A program made the translations under genes and the position numbers. This document shows, piece by piece, positions 19,203-27,272 of a stretch of DNA of 64,000 bases. The notes below the pieces were generated by a model. It made no database searches. It saw only the letters and a program-made list of their open reading frames with translations, and had not been told where the DNA came from. This DNA comes from Streptomyces olivaceoviridis (GTDB lineage Bacteria > Actinomycetota > Actinomycetes > Streptomycetales > Streptomycetaceae), in assembly GCF_014650115.1 (NCBI RefSeq), contig NZ_BMUI01000006.1, positions 248,001 to 312,000 of the forward strand. The letters are read 5' to 3'. Within the stretch, counting starts at the first letter, position 1. Every line of letters starts with the position of its first letter.

Positions 19203-21704
19203 CTACTCCGCCCGCTTCTCGCCGCGTACCTTCAGGGCGCGGGAGAGGTCGTCCAGTCGGTCGGCGAGGGTGCGGCGCAGGGCCGGGGTGAGGTCCGCGT
19301 CGCGCAGGCAGGCCTCGCCGAGGCGGAGGTTCTCGGCGTCGACGGCGTGGGCCGGGAAGCACCAGCGGCCGGCGGCGACGGCGATGGCGGGGCCGCGGCG
19401 GGCGGCCACGGCGACCGCGTCCGTGTAGAAGCGCGGCACGTACTCCCGTACCAGGTCGGCCTGTTCGGGCTGCCAGAAGCCCCGGGCGGTGGCCGTGAAG
19501 AGGTAGTTGGACAGGTCGTCGCCGGCGAACATCGCCTCCCAGGCGGCGCGCTTGGCCTCCGGGTCGGGCAGGGCGGCACGGCAGCGGGCGGCGCCCTCCT
19601 GGCCGGTGGCGCTCGGGTCGCGCGCCAGCTCGGCGGCGATGGCGTCCTCGTCGGTGGCGCCGAGCACGGCGAGCCGGGCGAGGATGCGCCAGCGCAGTTC
19701 GGGGTCGAGTTCCGGTCCGCCGGGCACCGTGCCGTCGGCGAGCCAGGCGGCGATGGTCTCCGGGTGGGCGGCGACGTCGATCAGGTGCCGTACGGCGATC
19801 AGCCGCAGGCCGGGGTGGTCTCCGTCCTCGGTGCGGCGCAGCAGGTCGCGGCAGAGCGAGGTGAGGGTGGCCAGGGCGGCCGGGCGGTCCTCCGGTGTCA
19901 GGTACTGGTCGGCGAGCTGGCCGGCGGCGAAGGCGAGGACGCCCTCGGTGACGGCGAGGTCGGTCTCGCGCGGCAGGTGGGCGCGGGCCGTCTCCAGGTA
20001 GGCGGCGGGCGCGAGTTCGCCGTCGCGGACGGCGTCCCTGAGGGCGTTCCAGACGACCGCGCGGGTGAGCGGGTCGGGCAGGCCGGACAGGCTGGTGCGG
20101 AGCGTGTCGAAGGAGGCGGTGTCGAAGCGGATCTTGGCGTAGGTGAGGTCGCCGTCGTTGAGGAGGACGAGTGCGGGGCGCTTGCCGATGGGCTGCGGGG
20201 CGGTCTGCGGCACGTCGAGGGCGATGCGCTCGCGCAGCAGCAGCCGGCCCTCCTCGGCGACGTCGTGGTCGTACAGTCCGGCGCTGAGGCGGTGCGGGCG
20301 GCTGCCCGCGCGGTCGGCGGTCAGCGCGCAGGTGCCGCCGGTGGGGGCGACCCGCGGGGTGAGCGTGTCGACGCCGGTGGTGCGCAGCCAGCTGTCGGCC
20401 CAGGCGTGTACGTCGCGGTCGGTGGCGGAGGCGAGGGAGTCGATGAAGTCGGCGAGGGTGGCGTTGCCGAACTTGTGCCGCGTGAAGTGGGCGTTGATGC
20501 CGGCGAGGAAGTCCTTCTCGCCGAGCCAGACGGCCAACTGGCGCAGTGCGGAGGCGCCCTTGGCGTAGGAGATGCCGTCGAAGTTGAGCAGGGCGGAGGC
20601 CGTGTCGTCGACGTTCTCGGGGGCGACCGGGTGGGTGGTGGGCCGCTGGTCGGCGTCGTAGCCCCAGGACTTGCGGGTGACGGCGAACTCGGTCCAGGGG
20701 TCGGTGAAGCGGGTGGCCTCGGCGGTGGTCTGGTAGCCCATGTACTCGGCGAAGGACTCGTTCAGCCAGATGTCGTCCCACCACTTGAGGGTGACGAGGT
20801 CGCCGAACCACATGTGGGCCATCTCGTGGGCGATGACCATGGCGCGGGTCTGCCGCTCGGTGTCGGTGACGGCGGAGCGGTAGACGAATTCGTCGCGGAA
20901 GGTGACCAGGCCCGGGTTCTCCATGGCGCCCGCGTTGAACTCGGGGACGAACGCCTGGTCGTAGGAGTCGAAGGGGTAGGGCTCCTCGAACTTCTCGTGG
21001 TAGCGGTCGAAGCACGCGCGCGTGATGTCGAGGATCTCGTCGGCGTCGGTGTCGAGGTGGGGTGCGAGGGAGCGGCGGCAGTGGATGGCGAAGGGCAGTC
21101 CGCGGTGCTCGGTGCGCACGGAGTGCCAGGGGCCGGCGGCGACGGCGACGAGGTAGGTGGAGACGGGCGGGGTGGGCGCGGCCTGCCAGAGGCCGTCGCC
21201 GCGGTGCTCGGTGACGCCGTTGGCGAGGACGCTCCAGCCCTCGGGTGCCTTGACGGAGACCTCGAAGGCGGCCTTCAGGTCGGGCTGGTCGAAGGCGGCG
21301 AAGACGCGCTGGACGTCGTCCAGGAACATCTGGGTGTAGACGTACGTCTCGCCGTCGCTGGGGTCGGTGAAGCGGTGCATGCCCTCGCCGGTGCGGGAGT
21401 AGCGCATGACCGCGTCGACGCGCAGTTCGTGCTCGCCGGCGGTGAGGTTCTTCAGCGGCAGCCGGTCCTCGCACAGGGACTCCGGGTCGAGCGGCTGTCC
21501 GTCGAGCGTGACACCGCGCAGCTCGGCGGGCTTCAGCTCGACGAACGTGTCCCCGTCGGACCGCGCCGTGAACCGGATCGCGGTACGGGAGTCGAAGGTC
21601 TCGTCACCGGTCGTGAGGTCCAGTTCGACCGTGTACCGGTGGACGTCGAGGAACTGTGCTCGGAGCTGCGCTTCGTCGCGCGTGAGTACGGACATGCAGG
21701 CCAT
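19203..21704 (-). CDS. pepN: Aminopeptidase N (M1 family)
   Basis: An 833-residue cytoplasmic metallopeptidase removing N-terminal residues from peptides. The exopeptidase motif GAMEN and the zinc site HEMAHMWFG followed by NESFAEYMG are both intact, as is the downstream active-site segment GISYAKGASALRQL. The C-terminal half is the helical ERAP1-like domain. Length is typical of actinobacterial PepN. ATG 21704 has AGG upstream; a second ATG three codons later (21695) is also possible. It lies 105 bp after the chorismate mutase gene on the same strand. Confidence 0.95.
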   Translation of the reverse strand: MACMSVLTRDEAQLRAQFLDVHRYTVELDLTTGDETFDSRTAIRFTARSDGDTFVELKPAELRGVTLDGQPLDPESLCEDRLPLKNLTAGEHELRVDAVMRYSRTGEGMHRFTDPSDGETYVYTQMFLDDVQRVFAAFDQPDLKAAFEVSVKAPEGWSVLANGVTEHRGDGLWQAAPTPPVSTYLVAVAAGPWHSVRTEHRGLPFAIHCRRSLAPHLDTDADEILDITRACFDRYHEKFEEPYPFDSYDQAFVPEFNAGAMENPGLVTFRDEFVYRSAVTDTERQTRAMVIAHEMAHMWFGDLVTLKWWDDIWLNESFAEYMGYQTTAEATRFTDPWTEFAVTRKSWGYDADQRPTTHPVAPENVDDTASALLNFDGISYAKGASALRQLAVWLGEKDFLAGINAHFTRHKFGNATLADFIDSLASATDRDVHAWADSWLRTTGVDTLTPRVAPTGGTCALTADRAGSRPHRLSAGLYDHDVAEEGRLLLRERIALDVPQTAPQPIGKRPALVLLNDGDLTYAKIRFDTASFDTLRTSLSGLPDPLTRAVVWNALRDAVRDGELAPAAYLETARAHLPRETDLAVTEGVLAFAAGQLADQYLTPEDRPAALATLTSLCRDLLRRTEDGDHPGLRLIAVRHLIDVAAHPETIAAWLADGTVPGGPELDPELRWRILARLAVLGATDEDAIAAELARDPSATGQEGAARCRAALPDPEAKRAAWEAMFAGDDLSNYLFTATARGFWQPEQADLVREYVPRFYTDAVAVAARRGPAIAVAAGRWCFPAHAVDAENLRLGEACLRDADLTPALRRTLADRLDDLSRALKVRGEKRAE

Positions 21705-21809
21705 GCTGCCTGATGGGGCCGACAGCGCACAGGGGCGGATCGGTACATGGCTTTTGTCCCCTGCGCGCCCCCTCGCCCACGCGCCTGGCCGGGCGCCTCC
21801 GGACCCCGG

Positions 21810-22172
21810 TCAGGGCCGTGCCGGGTCCTCGTGCGCCGACTGTGCGTTGTGGGTGTCCTCGGCGATGCGTTCGTGGTGCCGGATCACCTCGGCGATGATG
21901 AAATTGAGGAATGTCTCGGCGAACGCGGGGTCGAGCTTGGCGTTCTCGGCGAGGCGGCGCAGGCGTTCGATCTGCCGGGCCTCGCGGGCCGGGTCGGCGG
22001 GCGGCAGCTGGTGCAGCGCCTTGAGCCGGCCGACCTGCTGGGTGCACTTGAAGCGCTCGGCGAGCATGTGGACGACGGCCGCGTCGATGTTGTCGATGCT
22101 GTCGCGCAGCCGCTCCAGTTCCTGGCGGACCTCGGGGTCGTCGGCACCGGTGCCGGTGTTGCTGGTGGTCAT
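21810..22172 (-). CDS. Chorismate mutase (AroQ class)
   Basis: A 120-residue all-helical chorismate mutase. ELERLRDSIDNIDAAVVHMLAERFKCTQQVGRLKA is the long first helix with the substrate-binding Arg and Lys; DPAREARQIERLRRLAE and the C-terminal FLNFIIAEVIRHHERIAE complete the AroQ fold. It converts chorismate to prephenate for Phe and Tyr synthesis. No signal peptide, and the length fits the monofunctional cytoplasmic form. It sits between araC-type and pepN genes on the same strand, without other aromatic pathway genes beside it. Confidence 0.92.
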   Translation of the reverse strand: MTTSNTGTGADDPEVRQELERLRDSIDNIDAAVVHMLAERFKCTQQVGRLKALHQLPPADPAREARQIERLRRLAENAKLDPAFAETFLNFIIAEVIRHHERIAEDTHNAQSAHEDPARP

Positions 22173-22206
22173 GGGGGCTCACCCTATGCGCTTCACGGGC
22201 CGGGCC

Positions 22207-23097
22207 CTATGGGGTGTCCGGGGAGTGGATCACCGGCGGATCGCCGGGGTCGGGGACGCGGTCGCTCCAGCCGCCGGGGACGGTGAGGCCCTGCTGGGCG
22301 CGGAACCGGACGGGGGCGAGGCCCACGCGCCGGGTGAACAGCCGGGAGAAGTAGGCGGGGTCGTCGTAGCCGACGCGGCGGGCGACGGCCGCGACGGGCA
22401 GCTCGGTGCCGGCGAGGAGGTCCTTGGCCCGGCCGAGCCGGATGCCGATCAGGTAGTCCCTCGGGGTGCAGCCGGCCGCCCGGCGGACCGCGTCGCGCAG
22501 CTCGGCGGTGGTCATCCCGTGCCGGGCGGCGTGGTCGGCGACGCTCAGCGGTGCGCAGGCGTCCCGGGCCAGGGCCGCCAGCACCTGGTCGCCGCCGGGG
22601 GCGAGGTCGGCGCGGGCGCGGCGCAGCGCGACGAGGAGCTCGTGGACGGCGGCGCCGGTCTCCACCTCCAGCAGGGGGTTGTCGCGGCGGGCGGCCCGGG
22701 CGACGCGGGTGATGACCGCGCGGGGTCCGGCGGCGTCGGAGAGCGGGACGACGGGCCGGTCGGGTTCGATGTAGCCGAGGTCGCGGTAGGCGGTCGTGGC
22801 GGGTCCGGTGAAGTCGACGAAGCCCTCGTCCCAGCCGGTGTCCGGGTCGGGCGCGTAGTGGTGGGGGACGCCGGGGGTGAGCCACAGCAGCGCGGGCGCG
22901 GTGACGGTCGTACGGCGGCCGTCGGCGCCGCGGTACCAGCCGCCGCCCGCGCTGATCACCACGGCGACGTGGTGGTCGAGGGTGCGCGGGCCGACGGTGG
23001 GCAGCGCGCCGTGCTGGAGGCCGACGCCGAGGCAGACCAGGCCGAGGCGGTGGTGGGCGGGGCCGGGGGTGAGGAACCGCATCCAGGTCCGGTACAT
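22207..23097 (-). CDS. AraC-family transcriptional regulator
   Basis: A 296-residue regulator with an N-terminal cupin sensor (LDHHVAVVISAGGGWYRGADG, LLWLTPGVPHHYAPD) and a C-terminal double helix-turn-helix (LSVADHAARHGMTTAELRDAVRR, then LPVAAVARRVGYDDPAYFSRLFTRRVGLAP). The start at 23097 follows GGGAGGAA. It is divergent from the GH35 beta-galactosidase across 153 bp, and sugar-responsive control of that gene is the obvious inference. The ligand is unknown. Confidence 0.9.
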   Translation of the reverse strand: MYRTWMRFLTPGPAHHRLGLVCLGVGLQHGALPTVGPRTLDHHVAVVISAGGGWYRGADGRRTTVTAPALLWLTPGVPHHYAPDPDTGWDEGFVDFTGPATTAYRDLGYIEPDRPVVPLSDAAGPRAVITRVARAARRDNPLLEVETGAAVHELLVALRRARADLAPGGDQVLAALARDACAPLSVADHAARHGMTTAELRDAVRRAAGCTPRDYLIGIRLGRAKDLLAGTELPVAAVARRVGYDDPAYFSRLFTRRVGLAPVRFRAQQGLTVPGGWSDRVPDPGDPPVIHSPDTP

Positions 23098-23250
23098 CGG
23101 CGTTCCTCCCGCCGTGCCGCGCGGCGCGTGGTCGTACGGGCGGCGCCGCTCTTCCTTTTGTCCAAGCAGTGGCGATCTTCGTCCATGGCGCCGGTCGCCG
23201 ACAGGGGTGAGGCTGAAACCCATGGACGGGATCAGGGTGGGGGGCGGCGC

Positions 23251-25008
23251 ATGAGCGCGTTCGCGGTCGGGCAGTCCGGGTTCCTGCTGGACGGGCGGCC
23301 GGTGCGGCTGCTGTCCGGGGCGCTGCACTACTTCCGGGTGCACGAGGACCAGTGGGGTCACCGGCTGGCGATGCTGCGGGCGATGGGCCTGAACTGCGTG
23401 GAGACGTACGTCCCGTGGAACCTGCACGAGCCGCGTCCGGGCGCCTTCCGGGACGTGGGGGCGGTCGGCCGGTTCCTGGACGCGGTCCGCGGGGCGGGCC
23501 TGTGGGCGATCGTGCGGCCGGGGCCCTACATCTGCGCCGAGTGGGAGAACGGCGGGCTGCCGGCGTGGCTGACGGGCGAGCCGGGCACGCGCGCGCGTAC
23601 GCGTGACGAGCGGTACATGCGCCATGTCCGGAACTGGTTCCAGCGGCTGCTGCCCGAGATCGTGCCCCGCCAGATCGACCGCGGCGGTCCGGTGGTCATG
23701 GTCCAGGTGGAGAACGAGTACGGCAGCTACGGCAGTGACACCGGCCATCTGGAGGAGCTGGCCGGCGTGCTGCGCGCCGAGGGGGTCACCGCCGCGCTGT
23801 GCACCTCGGACGGCCCCGAGGACCACATGCTGACCGGGGGTTCGCTGCCCGGGGTGCTCGCCACGGTGAACTTCGGCTCCCACGCGCGCGTGGCCTTCGA
23901 GACGCTGCGCCGCCATCGCCCCGCGGGCCCGCTGATGTGCATGGAGTTCTGGTGCGGCTGGTTCGACCACTGGTCCGGTGAGCACGCCGTACGGGATCCG
24001 GCCGAGGCCGCCGAGGCACTGCGGGAGATCCTGGAGTGCGGGGCGTCGGTGAACCTGTACCTGGCCCACGGCGGCACGAGCTTCGGAGGCTGGGCGGGCG
24101 CCAACCGGGGCGGCGGCGAGCTGCACGAGGGCCCGCTGGAGCCGGACGTGACCTCGTACGACTACGACGCGCCGGTGGACGAGTACGGCCGCCCCACGGA
24201 GAAGTTCTGGCGCTTCCGCGAGGTGCTGGCCGCGTACCGGCCCGGCCCGCTGCCCGACCCGCCCGCGCGGCCTGCCGCGCTGGCGGCCCCGGCCGGGGTG
24301 GCGCTCACCGGCTGGGCGTCGCCGGCCGACGTCCTGGAGGCGCTGGGCGGTCCGGAGACGGCCGGCCCCGTGCCGCCCACGTTCGAGGAGCTGGGGATCA
24401 CCCGGGGCCTCGTGCGCTACACGGTGGACGTGCCCGGCCCCCGGCAGCCGTACCCGCTGACCGTGCGCGGGCTGCGCGATCTCGCGGTGGTGTACGTCGA
24501 CGGGGAGCGGGCCGGGGTGCTGACGGAGGCGGAGCCGCGGCTGGAGGGGCCGGTCGCGGGCCCCGCGCGCGTGGAGCTGTGGGTGGAGTCCCTGGGGCGG
24601 GTGAACTACGGGCCCCGGCTCGGTGAGGCGAAGGGCGTCACGGGCGGCGTCCTGCACGAGCGGCAGTATCTGCACGGGGTACGCGCGCGTGGGCTGGACC
24701 TGGACGCGTTCGCCGACGGGGTGGACGCGGTGCCCTTCGGCCCGGTGCCCGGGGAGGGGGCGCCGGGTCTGTACCGGGGCACGGTCACGGTCCGCGGGGC
24801 CGGGGACGCGCGGCTGGAGCTGCCGGGCGGGACGCGGGGCTTCGTCTGGGTCAACGGTTTCAACCTGGGGCGCTACTGGGCGGTGGGCCCGCAGCGGTCG
24901 CTGTACGTGCCCGGACCGGTGCTGCGGGAGGGCGAGAACGAGGTGTGGCTGCTGGAACTGGACAGCGGCACACCGGACGGACCGGCACCGCGGCTGGTGC
25001 CGGTGTGA
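23251..25008 (+). CDS. Family 35 beta-galactosidase
   Basis: A 585-residue GH35 enzyme. The N-terminal barrel has FLLDGRPVRLLSGALHYFR, MGLNCVETYVPWNLHEP, RPGPYICAEWENGGLPAWL, the acid/base Glu156 in VQVENEYGSYG and the nucleophile Glu232 in CMEFWCGWFDHW. C-terminal beta domains end with RGFVWVNGFNLGRYW. There is no signal peptide, so it probably cleaves imported galactosides. It starts at ATG 23251 and is divergent from an AraC regulator. No dedicated sugar transporter is adjacent. Confidence 0.95.
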   Translation: MSAFAVGQSGFLLDGRPVRLLSGALHYFRVHEDQWGHRLAMLRAMGLNCVETYVPWNLHEPRPGAFRDVGAVGRFLDAVRGAGLWAIVRPGPYICAEWENGGLPAWLTGEPGTRARTRDERYMRHVRNWFQRLLPEIVPRQIDRGGPVVMVQVENEYGSYGSDTGHLEELAGVLRAEGVTAALCTSDGPEDHMLTGGSLPGVLATVNFGSHARVAFETLRRHRPAGPLMCMEFWCGWFDHWSGEHAVRDPAEAAEALREILECGASVNLYLAHGGTSFGGWAGANRGGGELHEGPLEPDVTSYDYDAPVDEYGRPTEKFWRFREVLAAYRPGPLPDPPARPAALAAPAGVALTGWASPADVLEALGGPETAGPVPPTFEELGITRGLVRYTVDVPGPRQPYPLTVRGLRDLAVVYVDGERAGVLTEAEPRLEGPVAGPARVELWVESLGRVNYGPRLGEAKGVTGGVLHERQYLHGVRARGLDLDAFADGVDAVPFGPVPGEGAPGLYRGTVTVRGAGDARLELPGGTRGFVWVNGFNLGRYWAVGPQRSLYVPGPVLREGENEVWLLELDSGTPDGPAPRLVPV

Positions 25009-25097
25009 CGGACGGTGGGGGGTGTGACGGGCGGTGGGGGGGGTGTGACCGGCGGTCGGGGTGTGACCGGCGGTCGGGGTGTGACGGGCGGTCGGGG
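25003..25097. repeat. Tandem GTGTGAC repeats at the 3' end of the GH35 gene
   Basis: Units of GTGTGAC(C/G)GGCGGT(C/G)GGG begin at 25003, 25022, 25043, 25061 and 25079 (spacings 19, 21, 18, 18). The first unit contains the GH35 stop codon. The rest of the 330-bp gap to 25339 is filled with further degenerate CCCGACCGCTGCCC/GGGTGCTGCC runs and shows no gene. No clear hairpin terminator is seen. Confidence 0.85.
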
Positions 25098-25338
25098 GCC
25101 CTTCCCGCCTGGGACCCGGGTGCCGGCTGTCTTGGGGCCCTCCCCGACCACTGCCCGACCGCTGCCCGGGTGCTGCCCGACCGCTGCCCAGGTGCTGCAC
25201 GGGTGCTGCCCGGAGGCCGGACACCACCGGGGCCCCTTCCCGACCGCTGTCCGGGTGACTGCCGCCCGAAGGGCCCTTCCCGTGCTGCCGTCCCGCCTAC
25301 AGTGGTAGGGAGTTCCGGCGGCTTCAGGGGGTGCCGAC

Positions 25339-26220
25339 GTGGGGAACGGCGGACCGGTCCAGCACGGCTACCCGCACCTGGAGACGGTGCGGGCCGCCAT
25401 CACCGCGCTGTACCGGCGCCTGTCCCGCGACACCATCGAGACGTTCTCGGTCAGCGTGGCCCCGGCCGACGTGGCCTTCTGCGACACCGACGACCTGCAT
25501 CTGGGCGCGCAGCGGGTGGCCCGGGAGATCGTGCGGCACTTCCGGCTGCCGGACGCGCGGCTGATCGTCGGCTTCCGGGAGATGACCCACGCGGCGAACG
25601 TCGAACTCGCGGCGGGACCCGAGTACTTCGTCGAGCTGAACGACCGGTTCCGCACCCATCGCAGGGACATCGGCGCCGCGCTCGCCCACGAGGTGGCGCA
25701 CGTCTACCTGCACCGCCTGGATCTCGCCTTCCCCACCACGGCGGAGAACGAGATCCTCACGGACACGGCGACGACCTACCTGGGCGCGGGCTGGCTGCTG
25801 CTGGACGCCTACCGGGAGGACGGGGTCTCGTCGCAGAAACTCGGCTATCTCACCCCGGAGGAGTTCGGTTACGTCCTGGCCAAGCGGGCCCTGCTCCTCC
25901 AGGAGGACCCCTCGGTGTGGTTCACCAGCCCGCAGGCCTACACCGCCTACGTCAAGGGGATGGCCCGGGCCCGCCAGGACGAGCAGCAGCCGCCGCTGAC
26001 GGCGGCCGGCTGGGCGGGCCGCCGCCGCTACGCCCACGACCGCCGGCACGCCTCAGGCGCCCCGCCGGCCGCCCCGTACACCTTCGCCCCCGACAGCGGC
26101 GGCCACCTCGGGGTGACCTTCCCGTGCCCCACCTGCCACCAGCGGATCAGGGTGCCGGTGCGGGGGCGGGTACGGGCGCGGTGCGGGTTGTGCCGGACGG
26201 TGCTGGAGTGCGACACGTAG
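25339..26220 (+). CDS. Putative zinc metallopeptidase-like protein with C-terminal zinc ribbon
   Basis: A 293-residue protein whose family I do not recognise. It has ALAHEVAHVYLH (HExxH at 117-121) and a Glu 17 residues later in TAENEILTDTATTYLG, the gluzincin arrangement of zinc ligands. The N-terminal part (VAFCDTDDLHLGAQRVAREIVRHF) is conserved-looking but unassigned. The last 35 residues hold CPTC and CGLC, a zinc ribbon. No signal peptide or membrane helix. It starts at GTG 25339 with AGGGGG upstream. It stands alone between the GH35 gene and the SDR genes. Proteolytic activity is inferred only. Confidence 0.8.
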   Translation: MGNGGPVQHGYPHLETVRAAITALYRRLSRDTIETFSVSVAPADVAFCDTDDLHLGAQRVAREIVRHFRLPDARLIVGFREMTHAANVELAAGPEYFVELNDRFRTHRRDIGAALAHEVAHVYLHRLDLAFPTTAENEILTDTATTYLGAGWLLLDAYREDGVSSQKLGYLTPEEFGYVLAKRALLLQEDPSVWFTSPQAYTAYVKGMARARQDEQQPPLTAAGWAGRRRYAHDRRHASGAPPAAPYTFAPDSGGHLGVTFPCPTCHQRIRVPVRGRVRARCGLCRTVLECDT

Positions 26221-26366
26221 CGTTCGCCGCAAGGGGCGCAGGCACTCCCCTCGCCCAGTGCGCCCCCGAACCGCTGAGCCGTGGAGAAGATCCCGGACGC
26301 TCCCCCGGCCGGCTTCCCCGGCACCGCTGTCGGCACCACGTTCACCAACGGCACGCTGACCGGGAT

Positions 26367-27272
26367 CTACACCCCGTACACCCTCCCCGGCGGCTCCGCC
26401 TGCCCCAGCAGCTTCCGGGCCGCCTCCCCCGCCTCCGCCGGTGTCCACCGCGCCCCCTTGTCGGCGGTGGGGCCGGGGCGCCAGCCCTCCATGACGGTGA
26501 TCCGGCCACCTTCCGTCTCGAACACGCGGCCGGTCACACCCGCGCTCCCGGCCGAGCCGAGCCAGACGACGAGCGGGGAGACGTTCTCGGGTGCCATGGC
26601 GTCGAAACCGGCGGCCGGGGCCGCCATGGTCGTGGCGAAGGTACGTTCCGTCATGCGGGTGCGGGCGGCCGGCGCCACGGCGTTGACCTGGACGCCGTAG
26701 CGGGCCAGTTCGGCCGCCGCGACCAGGGTGAGCCCGACGATCCCGGCCTTGGCGGCGCTGTAGTTGCCCTGCCCGACCGAGCCGAGCAGGCCGGCTCCGC
26801 TGCTGGTGTGCACGACCCGGGCCACTGGGGTCCGCCCGGCCCTGGCCTCGGCCCGCCAGTGCGCGGCGGCGTGCCGCAGCGGCAGGAAGTGGCCCCTGAG
26901 GTGGACGCGGATCACGGCGTCCCAGTCGTCCTCGCCGAGGTTGACCAGCATGCGGTCGCGCAGGAACCCGGCGTTGCTGACGAGCGTGTCGAGCCGGCCG
27001 TACGTCTCGACGGCCGTGCGGATCAGGTCGGCCGCCCCCTCGCCGGTGGCGATGTCGGCGCCGTGGGCGACCGCGTCACCGCCCGCCGCCCGGATCTCGG
27101 CCGCGACGGCCTCCGCCGGCCGCTCGGCGTCCGGGGCGCCGTCGAGGGCGACGCCCAGGTCGTTGACGACGACCCTGGCGCCCTCGGCGGCGAAGGCCAG
27201 GGCGTGCGCACGGCCGAGCCCCCGGCCGGCACCGGTGACGACGACGACCCGGTCCGCACAGATTCCGTTCAT
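26367..27272 (-). CDS. Short-chain dehydrogenase, Rv3548c-like (module 2, probable own start)
   Basis: A 301-residue SDR if started at ATG 27272, which has AAAGAGAG upstream. The cofactor motif is VVVVTGAGRGLGRAHALAFA with NDLGV, the type seen in hydroxyacyl-CoA dehydrogenase-like SDRs. The catalytic set is SNAG, Ser in HTSSGAGLLG and GNYSAAKAGIVG. The C-terminus (MAPENVSPLVVWLGSA, KGARW) matches mycobacterial Rv3548c closely from recall, which supports translation as a separate protein. It is the last gene of the leftward arm of the KstR2-type cluster. The exact reaction is not established. Confidence 0.8.
   Translation of the reverse strand: MNGICADRVVVVTGAGRGLGRAHALAFAAEGARVVVNDLGVALDGAPDAERPAEAVAAEIRAAGGDAVAHGADIATGEGAADLIRTAVETYGRLDTLVSNAGFLRDRMLVNLGEDDWDAVIRVHLRGHFLPLRHAAAHWRAEARAGRTPVARVVHTSSGAGLLGSVGQGNYSAAKAGIVGLTLVAAAELARYGVQVNAVAPAARTRMTERTFATTMAAPAAGFDAMAPENVSPLVVWLGSAGSAGVTGRVFETEGGRITVMEGWRPGPTADKGARWTPAEAGEAARKLLGQAEPPGRVYGV

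Noticed and set aside
18414..21713. 1099-codon forward open frame
   Set aside because: Antisense to pepN and to the decarboxylase start; Gly/Val/Glu-rich shadow sequence typical of high-GC DNA.
25003..25097. CRISPR-like array
   Set aside because: Units are contiguous 18-21 bp tandem repeats with no unique spacers and no cas genes.
26281..26700. Forward frame beginning MEKIPDAPPAGFPG
   Set aside because: The first 30 residues look protein-like, but the frame runs antisense through the SDR C-terminus and lacks a ribosome-binding site.
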